64,000 nucleotides of DNA from Lottiidibacillus patelloidae. Lineage in GTDB: Bacteria > Bacillota > Bacilli > Bacillales > SA5d-4. Below are positions 10,827 to 17,807 of the stretch, one piece after another. Position numbers and translations under genes: made by a program. Below the pieces are notes generated by a model. That model saw nothing but the letters and a program-made list of their open reading frames with translations. It was not told the DNA's origin and made no database searches. Positions within the stretch are counted from its first letter, which is position 1, and every line of letters starts with the position of its first letter. The stretch spans positions 18,087 through 82,086 of the forward strand of contig NZ_NPIA01000009.1 in the NCBI RefSeq assembly GCF_002262935.1, read 5' to 3'.

Positions 10827-11456
10827 ATGCTTACAGGTGTTATATTAGCTGGAGGGAAAAATGATAAGATAAAAGGTCGGTTAAAACCCTTGATACCAAT
10901 GGGAAATACTATTTTATTATTCATTCAAATTAAAGAAATGCGCAAGATATGCAATGAAATTATTTTAGTAACGAATGAGCCGAGAAAGTATTTACCTTAC
11001 TTGCCTAGTGATGTCAGGGTCATAACTGATTATTATAAAGACGTTGGTCCGATAGCAGGTATCCATGCAGCATTGAGTTTGTCAAAAAATGAAAACATAT
11101 GGGTTGTCGGAAATGGAATGCCTTTTATCTCATTTAAAGTTGCTTTAATTATGATGAAACACAGTAATAACACCACAAACTTAGCTGTTATACCAACAAA
11201 GAATCTCCAACCGTACTTGCTTCATAGTATATGGAATAAAAACGCTTTATCATTGATCGAATACACGATTGAAGAATATAAGGGTGACTACACAAAATTA
11301 GTTTGCCATCAACATATTCACCCTATTTACGAAGCTACATTAATAAATGATTATAAATTGGATACTTCCTTTTTATATACGATTGATACTACAGGTGACT
11401 ATAAGAAAGCGATGGATATCCTATTGCAAAGGAATTTAAATTTTATTAGTTCCTAA
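10827..11456 (+). CDS. MobA-like nucleotidyltransferase-fold protein, divergent
   Basis: A 209-aa protein of the MobA/GT-A nucleotidyltransferase fold. The N-terminal VILAGGKNDKIKGRLKPLIPM corresponds to the LAGGxSxRMGxDK nucleotide loop but lacks its usual Ser, Arg-Met-Gly and Asp-Lys residues in order. GPIAGIHAALS matches the GPLAGI segment. VVGNGMPFIS replaces the usual C-D-M-P-F motif and so lacks the metal-binding Asp. It may therefore have lost guanylyltransferase activity or use another substrate. It is divergent from fnr, with AGAGGGGGT before the ATG and an FNR-like promoter. Confidence 0.7.
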   Translation: MLTGVILAGGKNDKIKGRLKPLIPMGNTILLFIQIKEMRKICNEIILVTNEPRKYLPYLPSDVRVITDYYKDVGPIAGIHAALSLSKNENIWVVGNGMPFISFKVALIMMKHSNNTTNLAVIPTKNLQPYLLHSIWNKNALSLIEYTIEEYKGDYTKLVCHQHIHPIYEATLINDYKLDTSFLYTIDTTGDYKKAMDILLQRNLNFISS

Positions 11457-11484
11457 AAAAACAGCCACGACCGTCGTCGTGGCT
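11454..11484. terminator. Terminator between the convergent MobA-like gene and yusE
   Basis: 9-bp stem AGCCACGAC/GTCGTGGCT with a 4-base loop. The T-run is on the minus side, so it best serves yusE. Confidence 0.85.
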
Positions 11485-11490
11485 TAATCT

Positions 11491-11793
11491 TTACTCTGCT
11501 TTTAATAAGCTATATAAATAATCGACAGATTGAAAGGCGTAAACTTTTTCTTTCACTGTACCTTCAGAAAAAACAATGAGACATGGAACACTTTCAATAT
11601 TATATGCACTGGCAATTTCTGAAGCTGTATTTATATTGCATGATGCGATTTTCATATTTGGGAGCGTCATTTCAACTATTTCTAACATTCGTCTTCCAAC
11701 TTTGCACGTTCCGCATAGTGGTGTATGAAAAAATATTGCACTTTTTTCTTTTTTCACATAGTCTAAAATTTCATTTGGTTCAATTTCATTCAC
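11491..11793 (-). CDS. yusE: Thioredoxin-like protein YusE
   Basis: A 100-aa thioredoxin-fold protein with active site Cys27-Gly-Thr-Cys30 (PLCGTCK) and the cis-Pro region SVPCLIVF. Length and position near yusF, yusG and gcvH match B. subtilis YusE. It starts eight bases after the PQQ-type dehydrogenase gene and ends with a strong terminator, so it closes a small operon. The partner protein is unknown. Confidence 0.87.
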   Translation of the reverse strand: MNEIEPNEILDYVKKEKSAIFFHTPLCGTCKVGRRMLEIVEMTLPNMKIASCNINTASEIASAYNIESVPCLIVFSEGTVKEKVYAFQSVDYLYSLLKAE

Positions 11794-11800
11794 TTATATT

Positions 11801-12826
11801 CTACTCCTTAACTAACCCTTCAATCATAATAAAGCGATCATCCTTTGGCGTTGGATTTCCTCGCCCGTCTTTATTACTCGTTATAATGTATGTTTTCTTA
11901 TTTTCAATGTAAATATCTCGAATTCTTCCTACACCCGAGAAAAGTGATTCGACTGTTTTCTCCTCAACATTAAATGCAAGGATTTGCGATCCCCTTAACG
12001 TAGCGACATATAATTCTCCATTTTTATAAAACATACCTGCTGGCGCCCATGTTTTACTCCCAGAATGAAATAAAGGAGTTATCATTTTAGGTCTCTTTTC
12101 ATTGCCTTTAATAATTGGCCAGCCATAGTTACCACCTGGAACTATTTCGTTTATTTCATCAAAACCAATTGGTCCATGCTCACTTGCATAAAGCTTCGTT
12201 CCCGTTTCATTCCATGCAAGACCTTGGGGATTACGATGACCATACGAATATACATATGATCCTCGGTATGGATTATCGTTAGGAACTTGTCCATTTAAAG
12301 TCATTCGTAGAATTTTCCCTGCAAGACTATTTAGATTTTGCGCACTATTTTTTTGCGCAGCATCTCCTGTTGTAACATAAAGCATGCCATCTGGACCTAT
12401 TTTTATTCTACCACCATTATGAATAACCGCTCCAGGAATTCGGTCTAATAATGTAGCTGTTTCAATCCATTCATTTGCTCTTCTTTCTACTTTTGCTACA
12501 GAATTAAAGATACTACTTCCATCTATGTAAGTATAATAAATAAAACCTTCATTTGTGGAAGATGGCGCGAGCTGAAAACCAAGCAAGCCACCTTCTCCTT
12601 GTTGTGATAATTGTTTTTTAAAGTTAACTTTCAGCCGGCTTACATTGTTCCCGGAATTTTCAACAATAAAACCTGCTCGTTCTGTTATATAAAATGTATT
12701 ACCGACCTTGGCTATTTCCCATGGTACTTGGAGGTTGGTTATTACATTTCTTTGTTGTTGTGGCAAAACATGATTTGGGAAGGTTGTTAGAAATAGTAGT
12801 GTAATCACTAGTAATTTTAGCTTCAT
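11801..12826 (-). CDS. Exported PQQ-type sugar dehydrogenase (GSDH family)
   Basis: A 341-aa protein with an N-terminal signal sequence (about 1-22, ending near VLPQQ) and a six-bladed beta-propeller of the glucose/sorbosone dehydrogenase family. Typical segments are LQVPWEIAKVGNTFYITERAG, GEGGLLGFQLAP, HNGGRIKIGPDGMLYVTTGD and YSYGHRNPQGLAWNETG. Relatives oxidise aldoses with PQQ outside the membrane, although many Gram-positive members have no proven substrate. AAGGGGAT precedes the ATG. It lies between yusF and yusE, which I recall as neighbours in B. subtilis, so it may be an insertion. Confidence 0.85.
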   Translation of the reverse strand: MKLKLLVITLLFLTTFPNHVLPQQQRNVITNLQVPWEIAKVGNTFYITERAGFIVENSGNNVSRLKVNFKKQLSQQGEGGLLGFQLAPSSTNEGFIYYTYIDGSSIFNSVAKVERRANEWIETATLLDRIPGAVIHNGGRIKIGPDGMLYVTTGDAAQKNSAQNLNSLAGKILRMTLNGQVPNDNPYRGSYVYSYGHRNPQGLAWNETGTKLYASEHGPIGFDEINEIVPGGNYGWPIIKGNEKRPKMITPLFHSGSKTWAPAGMFYKNGELYVATLRGSQILAFNVEEKTVESLFSGVGRIRDIYIENKKTYIITSNKDGRGNPTPKDDRFIMIEGLVKE

Positions 12827-12837
12827 ATTATATCCCC

Positions 12838-13185
12838 TTACATGTAATAAGTTTTATTTACTAGAAAATTCGCAGATAAGAGCAAGCGTGCTAAATATTC
12901 AAATGGCGTTGTCGCTACCTCACGATACATTTTATCAATATATAAATGTTCCGCATTAGGAAACTCATGCAAAAGTTGTTTGCGGAGTTTTGCTCCCGCA
13001 TCATCTGCATCTGTTAATATATAAACATCTTTACCTTCTAGTTCATCAAAAAGTTCCTCTAATTTATCTATGCTTAATGTACCGTTCGTACAGATAATTT
13101 TTACTGGTTCGTTGATCAGTTTCTCTAGTCGTTTTTTATCCGACTTCCCCTCGACAACGATTACTTTTTCTTCATGAGAAATCAT
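12838..13185 (-). CDS. yusF: TOPRIM-domain protein YusF
   Basis: A 115-aa single TOPRIM domain. The conserved Glu is in VIVVEGKSDK and the Asp pair in ILTDADDAG, as in primases, topoisomerases and RNase M5-like nucleases. It resembles a free-standing small TOPRIM protein of unknown substrate; B. subtilis YusF has the same position. GGGGAG precedes the ATG. Confidence 0.85.
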   Translation of the reverse strand: MISHEEKVIVVEGKSDKKRLEKLINEPVKIICTNGTLSIDKLEELFDELEGKDVYILTDADDAGAKLRKQLLHEFPNAEHLYIDKMYREVATTPFEYLARLLLSANFLVNKTYYM

Positions 13186-13275
13186 AGAAAGCTCCCCTTA
13201 ACGAGATAAAATTATGTTTTATTATTAGCTAGTGTATGCAAATTTATTGATGATGACTTACCATTTGTCTACAAA

Positions 13276-13306
13276 ACAAAAAAACAGTGAGGAAGTCCCC
13301 ACTGTT
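13276..13306 (-). terminator. Terminator of yusG
   Basis: AACAGTG/CACTGTT stem with a long T-run on the minus strand, overlapping the yusG stop codon. Confidence 0.85.
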
Positions 13307-13535
13307 AACACCAGCCTTCATCACAGTTTTCAACATAGTGATCCACATTTTGCACTGGTTCTTCTTCTTTATAAAAACGATGGTTTTCATACATAAACCC
13401 TTTAGACATTTCACAAGTTTGCATTTTTCCATCCATTTTCATGTGACCAATCGGCTGATCGTCACAAAATAAGTGAATACAGTCTTCATCAAACTTTCCG
13501 TAAACATCTGCAGTAATATCTAATTTCGCCATCAT
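13305..13535 (-). CDS. yusG: YusG-like small protein (DUF2553 type)
   Basis: A 76-aa soluble acidic protein (MAKLDITADVYGKFDEDCIHL...) ending VENCDEGWC, with Cys residues near both middle and C-terminus. Length, position between yusF and gcvH, and sequence look match YusG as I recall it. Two adjacent ATG codons follow AGGAAGTG, so the true start may be three bases later. Function unknown. Confidence 0.75.
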   Translation of the reverse strand: MMAKLDITADVYGKFDEDCIHLFCDDQPIGHMKMDGKMQTCEMSKGFMYENHRFYKEEEPVQNVDHYVENCDEGWC

Positions 13536-13594
13536 TTCACTTCCTTTCGGTCAATTTTAATATAACCGAAAAAGAAATTTTCTATGATATGTGA

Positions 13595-13978
13595 TTAATC
13601 TTCGCTAATCATTGTTTCATAAGCTTCAGCAGTCATAAGCTTATCAATTTCAGAAGGATCTGAAAGTTCAACAACGATCATCCAAGCTTTTTCATATGGA
13701 GATTCATTAACGAATTCTGGAGAATCTTCAAGGTTTTCGTTAATTTCCACTACTTTACCACTAACAGGTGCATAAAGCTCAGATACAGTTTTTACAGACT
13801 CAACACTTCCGAAAGGCTCATCTGCTTCAATATCGTCACCAATTTCAGGTAACTCTACGAATACAATGTCACCAAGCTCAGATTGTGCAAAATCAGTGAT
13901 ACCAATTGTTACTTTATTACCATCAACTTTTACCCACTCATGTTCTTCTGAATAACGTAAATCTTTAGGTGTGTTCAT
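13595..13978 (-). CDS. gcvH: Glycine cleavage system H protein
   Basis: Lipoyl carrier that shuttles the aminomethyl group in glycine cleavage; in Bacillus GcvH is also the entry point for lipoate synthesis and transfer. The ATG at 13978 ([10 protein letters not shown]) has GGAGGGATT at ideal spacing, giving 127 aa. Lys63 in [11 protein letters not shown] is the lipoylation site. The other glycine cleavage genes are not nearby, as in B. subtilis, where gcvH also stands alone. Confidence 0.95.
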   Translation of the reverse strand: MNTPKDLRYSEEHEWVKVDGNKVTIGITDFAQSELGDIVFVELPEIGDDIEADEPFGSVESVKTVSELYAPVSGKVVEINENLEDSPEFVNESPYEKAWMIVVELSDPSEIDKLMTAEAYETMISED

Positions 13979-14072
13979 CGTAATCCCTCCACGTATGTAG
14001 TCATTTTTAAGAATATTCAAATATGATTTTATTTCAATTTCTATAGTAGTATATCCTGCTTAAGATGGCAAA

Positions 14073-14432
14073 TTATGCTTTCCATTTTTCCGCAAAATTT
14101 TCTTCTTTAAATCCAACGGTTACATTTTTGTCATCTGTTACAATCGGTCGTTTCATTAACATCCCATCAGAAGCTAATATTTCAAGTAATTCTTCCTCGG
14201 AAGCTGTTCCTACTTTGTCCTTTAAGCCTAGTTCACGATATTTTTGACCACTTGTATTAAAAAACTTCTTCAACGGTAATCCACTTTTTTTATAAAGCTC
14301 CGTTAGTTGTGCTTTTGTTGGTGGATTTTCAACAATATGTATTTCATTATAATCTACATTATTATTTTCAAACCATTTTTTTGCGTTCCGACATGTACTA
14401 CACTTCGGATAGCTATAAAAAGTTACTGCCAT
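14073..14432 (-). CDS. yusI: ArsC/Spx-family protein YusI
   Basis: A 119-aa thioredoxin-fold protein of the ArsC/Spx/MgsR family with redox motif CSTC (residues 10-13) and conserved C-terminal LMKRPIVTDDKNVTVGF. I use the ATG at 14432, since AAAGGTGTG sits properly upstream; a longer reading to 14456 lacks a site. It is adjacent to gcvH, as yusI is in B. subtilis. It could be a reductase or an RNA polymerase-binding regulator. Confidence 0.85.
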   Translation of the reverse strand: MAVTFYSYPKCSTCRNAKKWFENNNVDYNEIHIVENPPTKAQLTELYKKSGLPLKKFFNTSGQKYRELGLKDKVGTASEEELLEILASDGMLMKRPIVTDDKNVTVGFKEENFAEKWKA

Positions 14433-14526
14433 GGATGTCACACCTTTCTTTATCAATAATGCATTTATTATATCATTTTTTCATTTTGTTATTCACTTAA
14501 AAGAGATTGGGAATACAAAAAGAAGA

Positions 14527-14792
14527 GGCTGGGACAAAAGCTTTCTACTCATTGAAAAAAAACGAACTATTCAGATGTATATTCTGAATGAGTTCGTTTT
14601 TTATGTTGCTAACGAATAATATGATGCTCCGTCAAAATACTTCGCTTTCCACGGGCACGGCCTCAGCCTCCGCGTTCGTACCTCACTATGGGTCTTCGGA
14701 CTCGTGCTTTTCCCGTAGGAGTCTACGTATTTTGACTACGATTACTTTCAATGTTCGGCTTTTGAATAGCCACTTTTGGTTTTGTCCCAGCC
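14527..14792. repeat. Noncoding repeat element bounded by GGCTGGGACAAAA inverted repeats
   Basis: GGCTGGGACAAAA at 14527-14539 is exactly inverted at 14780-14792. Inside are a terminator-like hairpin with A/T runs (14555-14602) and a GC-richer core (about 14640-14750) containing CACGGGCACGG and GCTTTTCCCGTAGG. There is no reading frame of note. The boundary motif recurs in shorter form at 31281-31358 and partly at 32637-32677. I recall similar sequences being common in Bacillaceae genomes. It lies just downstream of fadE and probably ends that transcript. Confidence 0.75.
14555..14602. terminator. Bidirectional terminator inside the repeat element
   Basis: Stem AAAACGAACT/AGTTCGTTTT extended by TCAG/CTGA, with A and T runs at both sides. 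Likely ends the fadN-fadA-fadE transcript. Confidence 0.7.
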
Positions 14793-14803
14793 ACTTTACT
14801 ATT

Positions 14804-16582
14804 TCAAACTAAATATTTATTTGATTTTAAGAGTAATGAAGCAATTTCTCTTTTAGTGGATATGACATTCATCGGCTCATATCTTGTTAGTTTACGAAGT
14901 GCCGAAAGCATCATTCGCTTCATATCGCCTTCTTCTGTTGCCAAAATGATTTGTTTTGCAAATCGTTCGATTCGGTCCATTGATTCTTGGCAAAAGACTT
15001 CAGTATACTTTATTTTCAAGTCCGCATTTTCACCTTTATTTAATTCCTTTTCAGCACGTAGAAGGCAGGACTCCATTGCATAAATTTCACTAACAATGTC
15101 AGCGATGTTCGCCAGTACTTCTTGTTCTCTTTCTAGCTTTTCCCCATACTTTTGTACTGCTAATCCTGCTGCCATTAGGAATACTTTCTTTGACATCGAT
15201 ACAATCGCTTTCTCCCGTTCTAAAGGAGAATCTCCAGGTTGCTCTGGCATCATCATTAATAGTTCTTCTTGTAAGGCAGTTGCCTTTTCCATTAATGGTA
15301 ATTCGCCTTTCATCGCTTTACGCATTATTGTAGCTGGAACGAGCAAACGATTAATTTCATTCGTCCCTTCAAAGATTCGATTTATCCGTGAGTTACGGTA
15401 TATCGTCTCTACTTCATACTCGGACATAAAGCCGTAGCCACCGTGGATTTGCACCGCTTCATCAGCAACAAAATCGAGGGCTTCAGATGCAAACACTTTA
15501 TTTAAGGAACATTCTAGCGCATAATCAGCGATTGCTTTAGCAGTTTCCTGTCCATCTTCTAGTTGTTCTTCACTTAAACGACTTAAGCTATCTTCAAAAA
15601 GGCCAACTGTCCGATAAACAGAACTTTCCGTTGCATACGTCTGAATCGCCATGTCTGCAAGCTTTTGTTGTATGATCGTAAACTTCGCAATCGGCAATTT
15701 AAATTGCTGTCTTTCATTTGCATATTGTGCGGATATTTCAATTGCTCGCTTGCAACCGCCGACACAGCCAACTGCTAGTTTATAACGACCAATATTTAAG
15801 ATATTAAAGGCGATAATATGTCCTTTCCCTATTTCCCCTAGGACATTTTCTTTCGGGACAACGACATCTTCAAGGATTAGCGTTCTTGTTGACGACCCTT
15901 TAATTCCCATCTTCTTTTCTTCAGGTCCTGTAGAAACTCCTTGCAAATCTCTCTCGACGATAAATGCAGTAAATTTATCGCCATCTATTTTTGCATAAAC
16001 AATGAAAACGTCAGCAAAACCTGCATTCGTAATCCACTGTTTTTCACCATTTAAGATATAGTGCGTTCCTTCATCATTTAATTTGGCTACTGTTTTTGCA
16101 CCTAGTGCATCTGACCCTGACCCTGGCTCAGTTAGGGCATATGCAGCTATTTTTTCCCCACTCGCTAAATCTGGTAAATATTTTTTCTTTTGTGCTTCGT
16201 TACCGAAGAATACAATTGGCAGTGAGCCAATCCCAACATGAGCACCATAGCTTAGTGAAAAAGATCCTGCCAGTGCGAACTTTTCGGTAATGATTGACGA
16301 ACTAATTTTATCTAAGTCAATTCCGCCATACTTTTCTGGAACATCTGCTCCAAGTAACCCAAGTTCTCCAGCCTTCTTTAAAAGCTTTAAGGATAAATCA
16401 AATTGATGGTTTTCAATCTCCTCTATATGTGGAGCTACATCTTTTTGTATATAATCTTCGGTCGTTTTGCCTATCATTTTATGTTCTTCAGTAAACTCTT
16501 CCGGAGTATATATTCTATCACTAGAAATATCTTCAACTAAGAAACTTCCACCTTTAATGACATTACTTTTTGTTTCAGCCAT
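14804..16582 (-). CDS. fadE: Acyl-CoA dehydrogenase FadE
   Basis: FAD enzyme for the first step of fatty-acid beta-oxidation. The 592-aa length, with a C-terminal extension, matches the Bacillus FadE (YusJ) type. Signatures are YALTEPGSGSDA, EKQWITNAGFADVF, MGIKGSSTRTLILEDVVVP, IHGGYGFMSEYEVE and RIFEGTNEINR. I prefer the ATG at 16582 because GGGAGGA is correctly spaced from it and too close to the ATG at 16588. It is the last gene of fadN-fadA-fadE. Confidence 0.94.
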   Translation of the reverse strand: MAETKSNVIKGGSFLVEDISSDRIYTPEEFTEEHKMIGKTTEDYIQKDVAPHIEEIENHQFDLSLKLLKKAGELGLLGADVPEKYGGIDLDKISSSIITEKFALAGSFSLSYGAHVGIGSLPIVFFGNEAQKKKYLPDLASGEKIAAYALTEPGSGSDALGAKTVAKLNDEGTHYILNGEKQWITNAGFADVFIVYAKIDGDKFTAFIVERDLQGVSTGPEEKKMGIKGSSTRTLILEDVVVPKENVLGEIGKGHIIAFNILNIGRYKLAVGCVGGCKRAIEISAQYANERQQFKLPIAKFTIIQQKLADMAIQTYATESSVYRTVGLFEDSLSRLSEEQLEDGQETAKAIADYALECSLNKVFASEALDFVADEAVQIHGGYGFMSEYEVETIYRNSRINRIFEGTNEINRLLVPATIMRKAMKGELPLMEKATALQEELLMMMPEQPGDSPLEREKAIVSMSKKVFLMAAGLAVQKYGEKLEREQEVLANIADIVSEIYAMESCLLRAEKELNKGENADLKIKYTEVFCQESMDRIERFAKQIILATEEGDMKRMMLSALRKLTRYEPMNVISTKREIASLLLKSNKYLV

Positions 16583-16606
16583 TTCCATTCCTCCCTCTTT
16601 CTCAAA

Positions 16607-17788
16607 TTATGAAGGTAATAATTCAAACACTCCTGCTGCACCCATACCTCCACCAATACACATTGAAACTAAACCGAATTGAACATTTCTTCTTTTCATT
16701 TCATGAATAAGTGATAATGAAAGCTTCGTGCCAGTACAGCCGAGTGGATGACCTAATGCAATTGCCCCACCATTTACATTCACAATATTTTCATCTAAAT
16801 TTAGTTCGCGCATAACTTGGATAGATTGAGATGCAAATGCTTCATTTAGTTCAATTAGCCCGATGTCCTCTAATTGCAAGCCAGCTAATTGCAAAGCTTT
16901 AGGGATTGCTTTCACTGGTCCAACGCCCATTATTTCTGGTGGAACACCCGCAACGGCAAACGAACGGAACTTCGCGATTGGTTTTAAGCCGATACCTTCT
17001 GCAAACGTTTTTTCCATGATTAATGTTGCTGCTGCACCGTCACTTGTCTGAGATGAATTCCCAGCAGTAACCGTCCCTTTTACATGGAAAGCAGGTTTTA
17101 ATTTTGCTAATGCATGCATATTTGTATCTGGTCGAACCCCTTCATCAACAGAAACGACACGCTCTCTCTCAGTTAGTTTCCCGTCATTATTAAACGATCG
17201 TTCAATAACTGTTACCGGCACTATTTCTTCATTAAAAAGATTAGCAGCTATCGCTTTTGCCGCTTTTTGATGACTTCCGATGGCAAAAGCATCTTGCTCT
17301 TTTCGGGATATTTGATACCTTCTAGCAACCTCTTCTGCGGTATGCCCCATTCCCATATAGTACTCTGGCATTTCTTGTACAAGTGCTCTGTTTGGTTTAA
17401 TGACATGGCCACCCATAGGAATTAAGCTCATCGTTTCCGTTCCACCAGCAATAATGGCATTTGCTTGACCGAGCATAATTCTTTCTGCACCGTAAGCAAT
17501 TGTTTGTAAACCTGATGAACAATAACGATTGACAGTAACAGCTGGAACATCACTTTTTAGTCCGGCTCTCGCTCCAATCATTCTCGCAACATTTAACCCT
17601 TGTTCCGCTTCTGGAATTGCACAACCAATAATGAGATCATCAATCTTCCCATCATAGCCATCTGCTCTTTTTAAAGTTTCTCTGACGGCGATTGCTCCTA
17701 AATCATCCGGTCTCATATTGCGAAACGAACCTTTATTCGCCTTACCAACTGGCGTTCTACTTCCTGCAACTATGACTGCTTCTTTCAT
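16607..17788 (-). CDS. fadA: Acetyl-CoA C-acyltransferase (3-ketoacyl-CoA thiolase) FadA
   Basis: Thiolase that releases acetyl-CoA in the last beta-oxidation step. The 393 residues contain the acylated Cys90 (VNRYCSSGLQT), the His of NGGAIALGHPLGCTG and the C-terminal catalytic Cys in SMCIGGGMGAA. It lies 19 bases after fadN and 24 bases before the chosen fadE start, within the operon. Confidence 0.96.
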   Translation of the reverse strand: MKEAVIVAGSRTPVGKANKGSFRNMRPDDLGAIAVRETLKRADGYDGKIDDLIIGCAIPEAEQGLNVARMIGARAGLKSDVPAVTVNRYCSSGLQTIAYGAERIMLGQANAIIAGGTETMSLIPMGGHVIKPNRALVQEMPEYYMGMGHTAEEVARRYQISRKEQDAFAIGSHQKAAKAIAANLFNEEIVPVTVIERSFNNDGKLTERERVVSVDEGVRPDTNMHALAKLKPAFHVKGTVTAGNSSQTSDGAAATLIMEKTFAEGIGLKPIAKFRSFAVAGVPPEIMGVGPVKAIPKALQLAGLQLEDIGLIELNEAFASQSIQVMRELNLDENIVNVNGGAIALGHPLGCTGTKLSLSLIHEMKRRNVQFGLVSMCIGGGMGAAGVFELLPS

Positions 17789-17807
17789 AGATTCTTCCCT
17801 CCTTACT

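Noticed and set aside
14527..14792. Insertion sequence remnant
   Set aside because: No transposase frame or target duplication seen; the arms act at transcript ends and fit a noncoding repeat.
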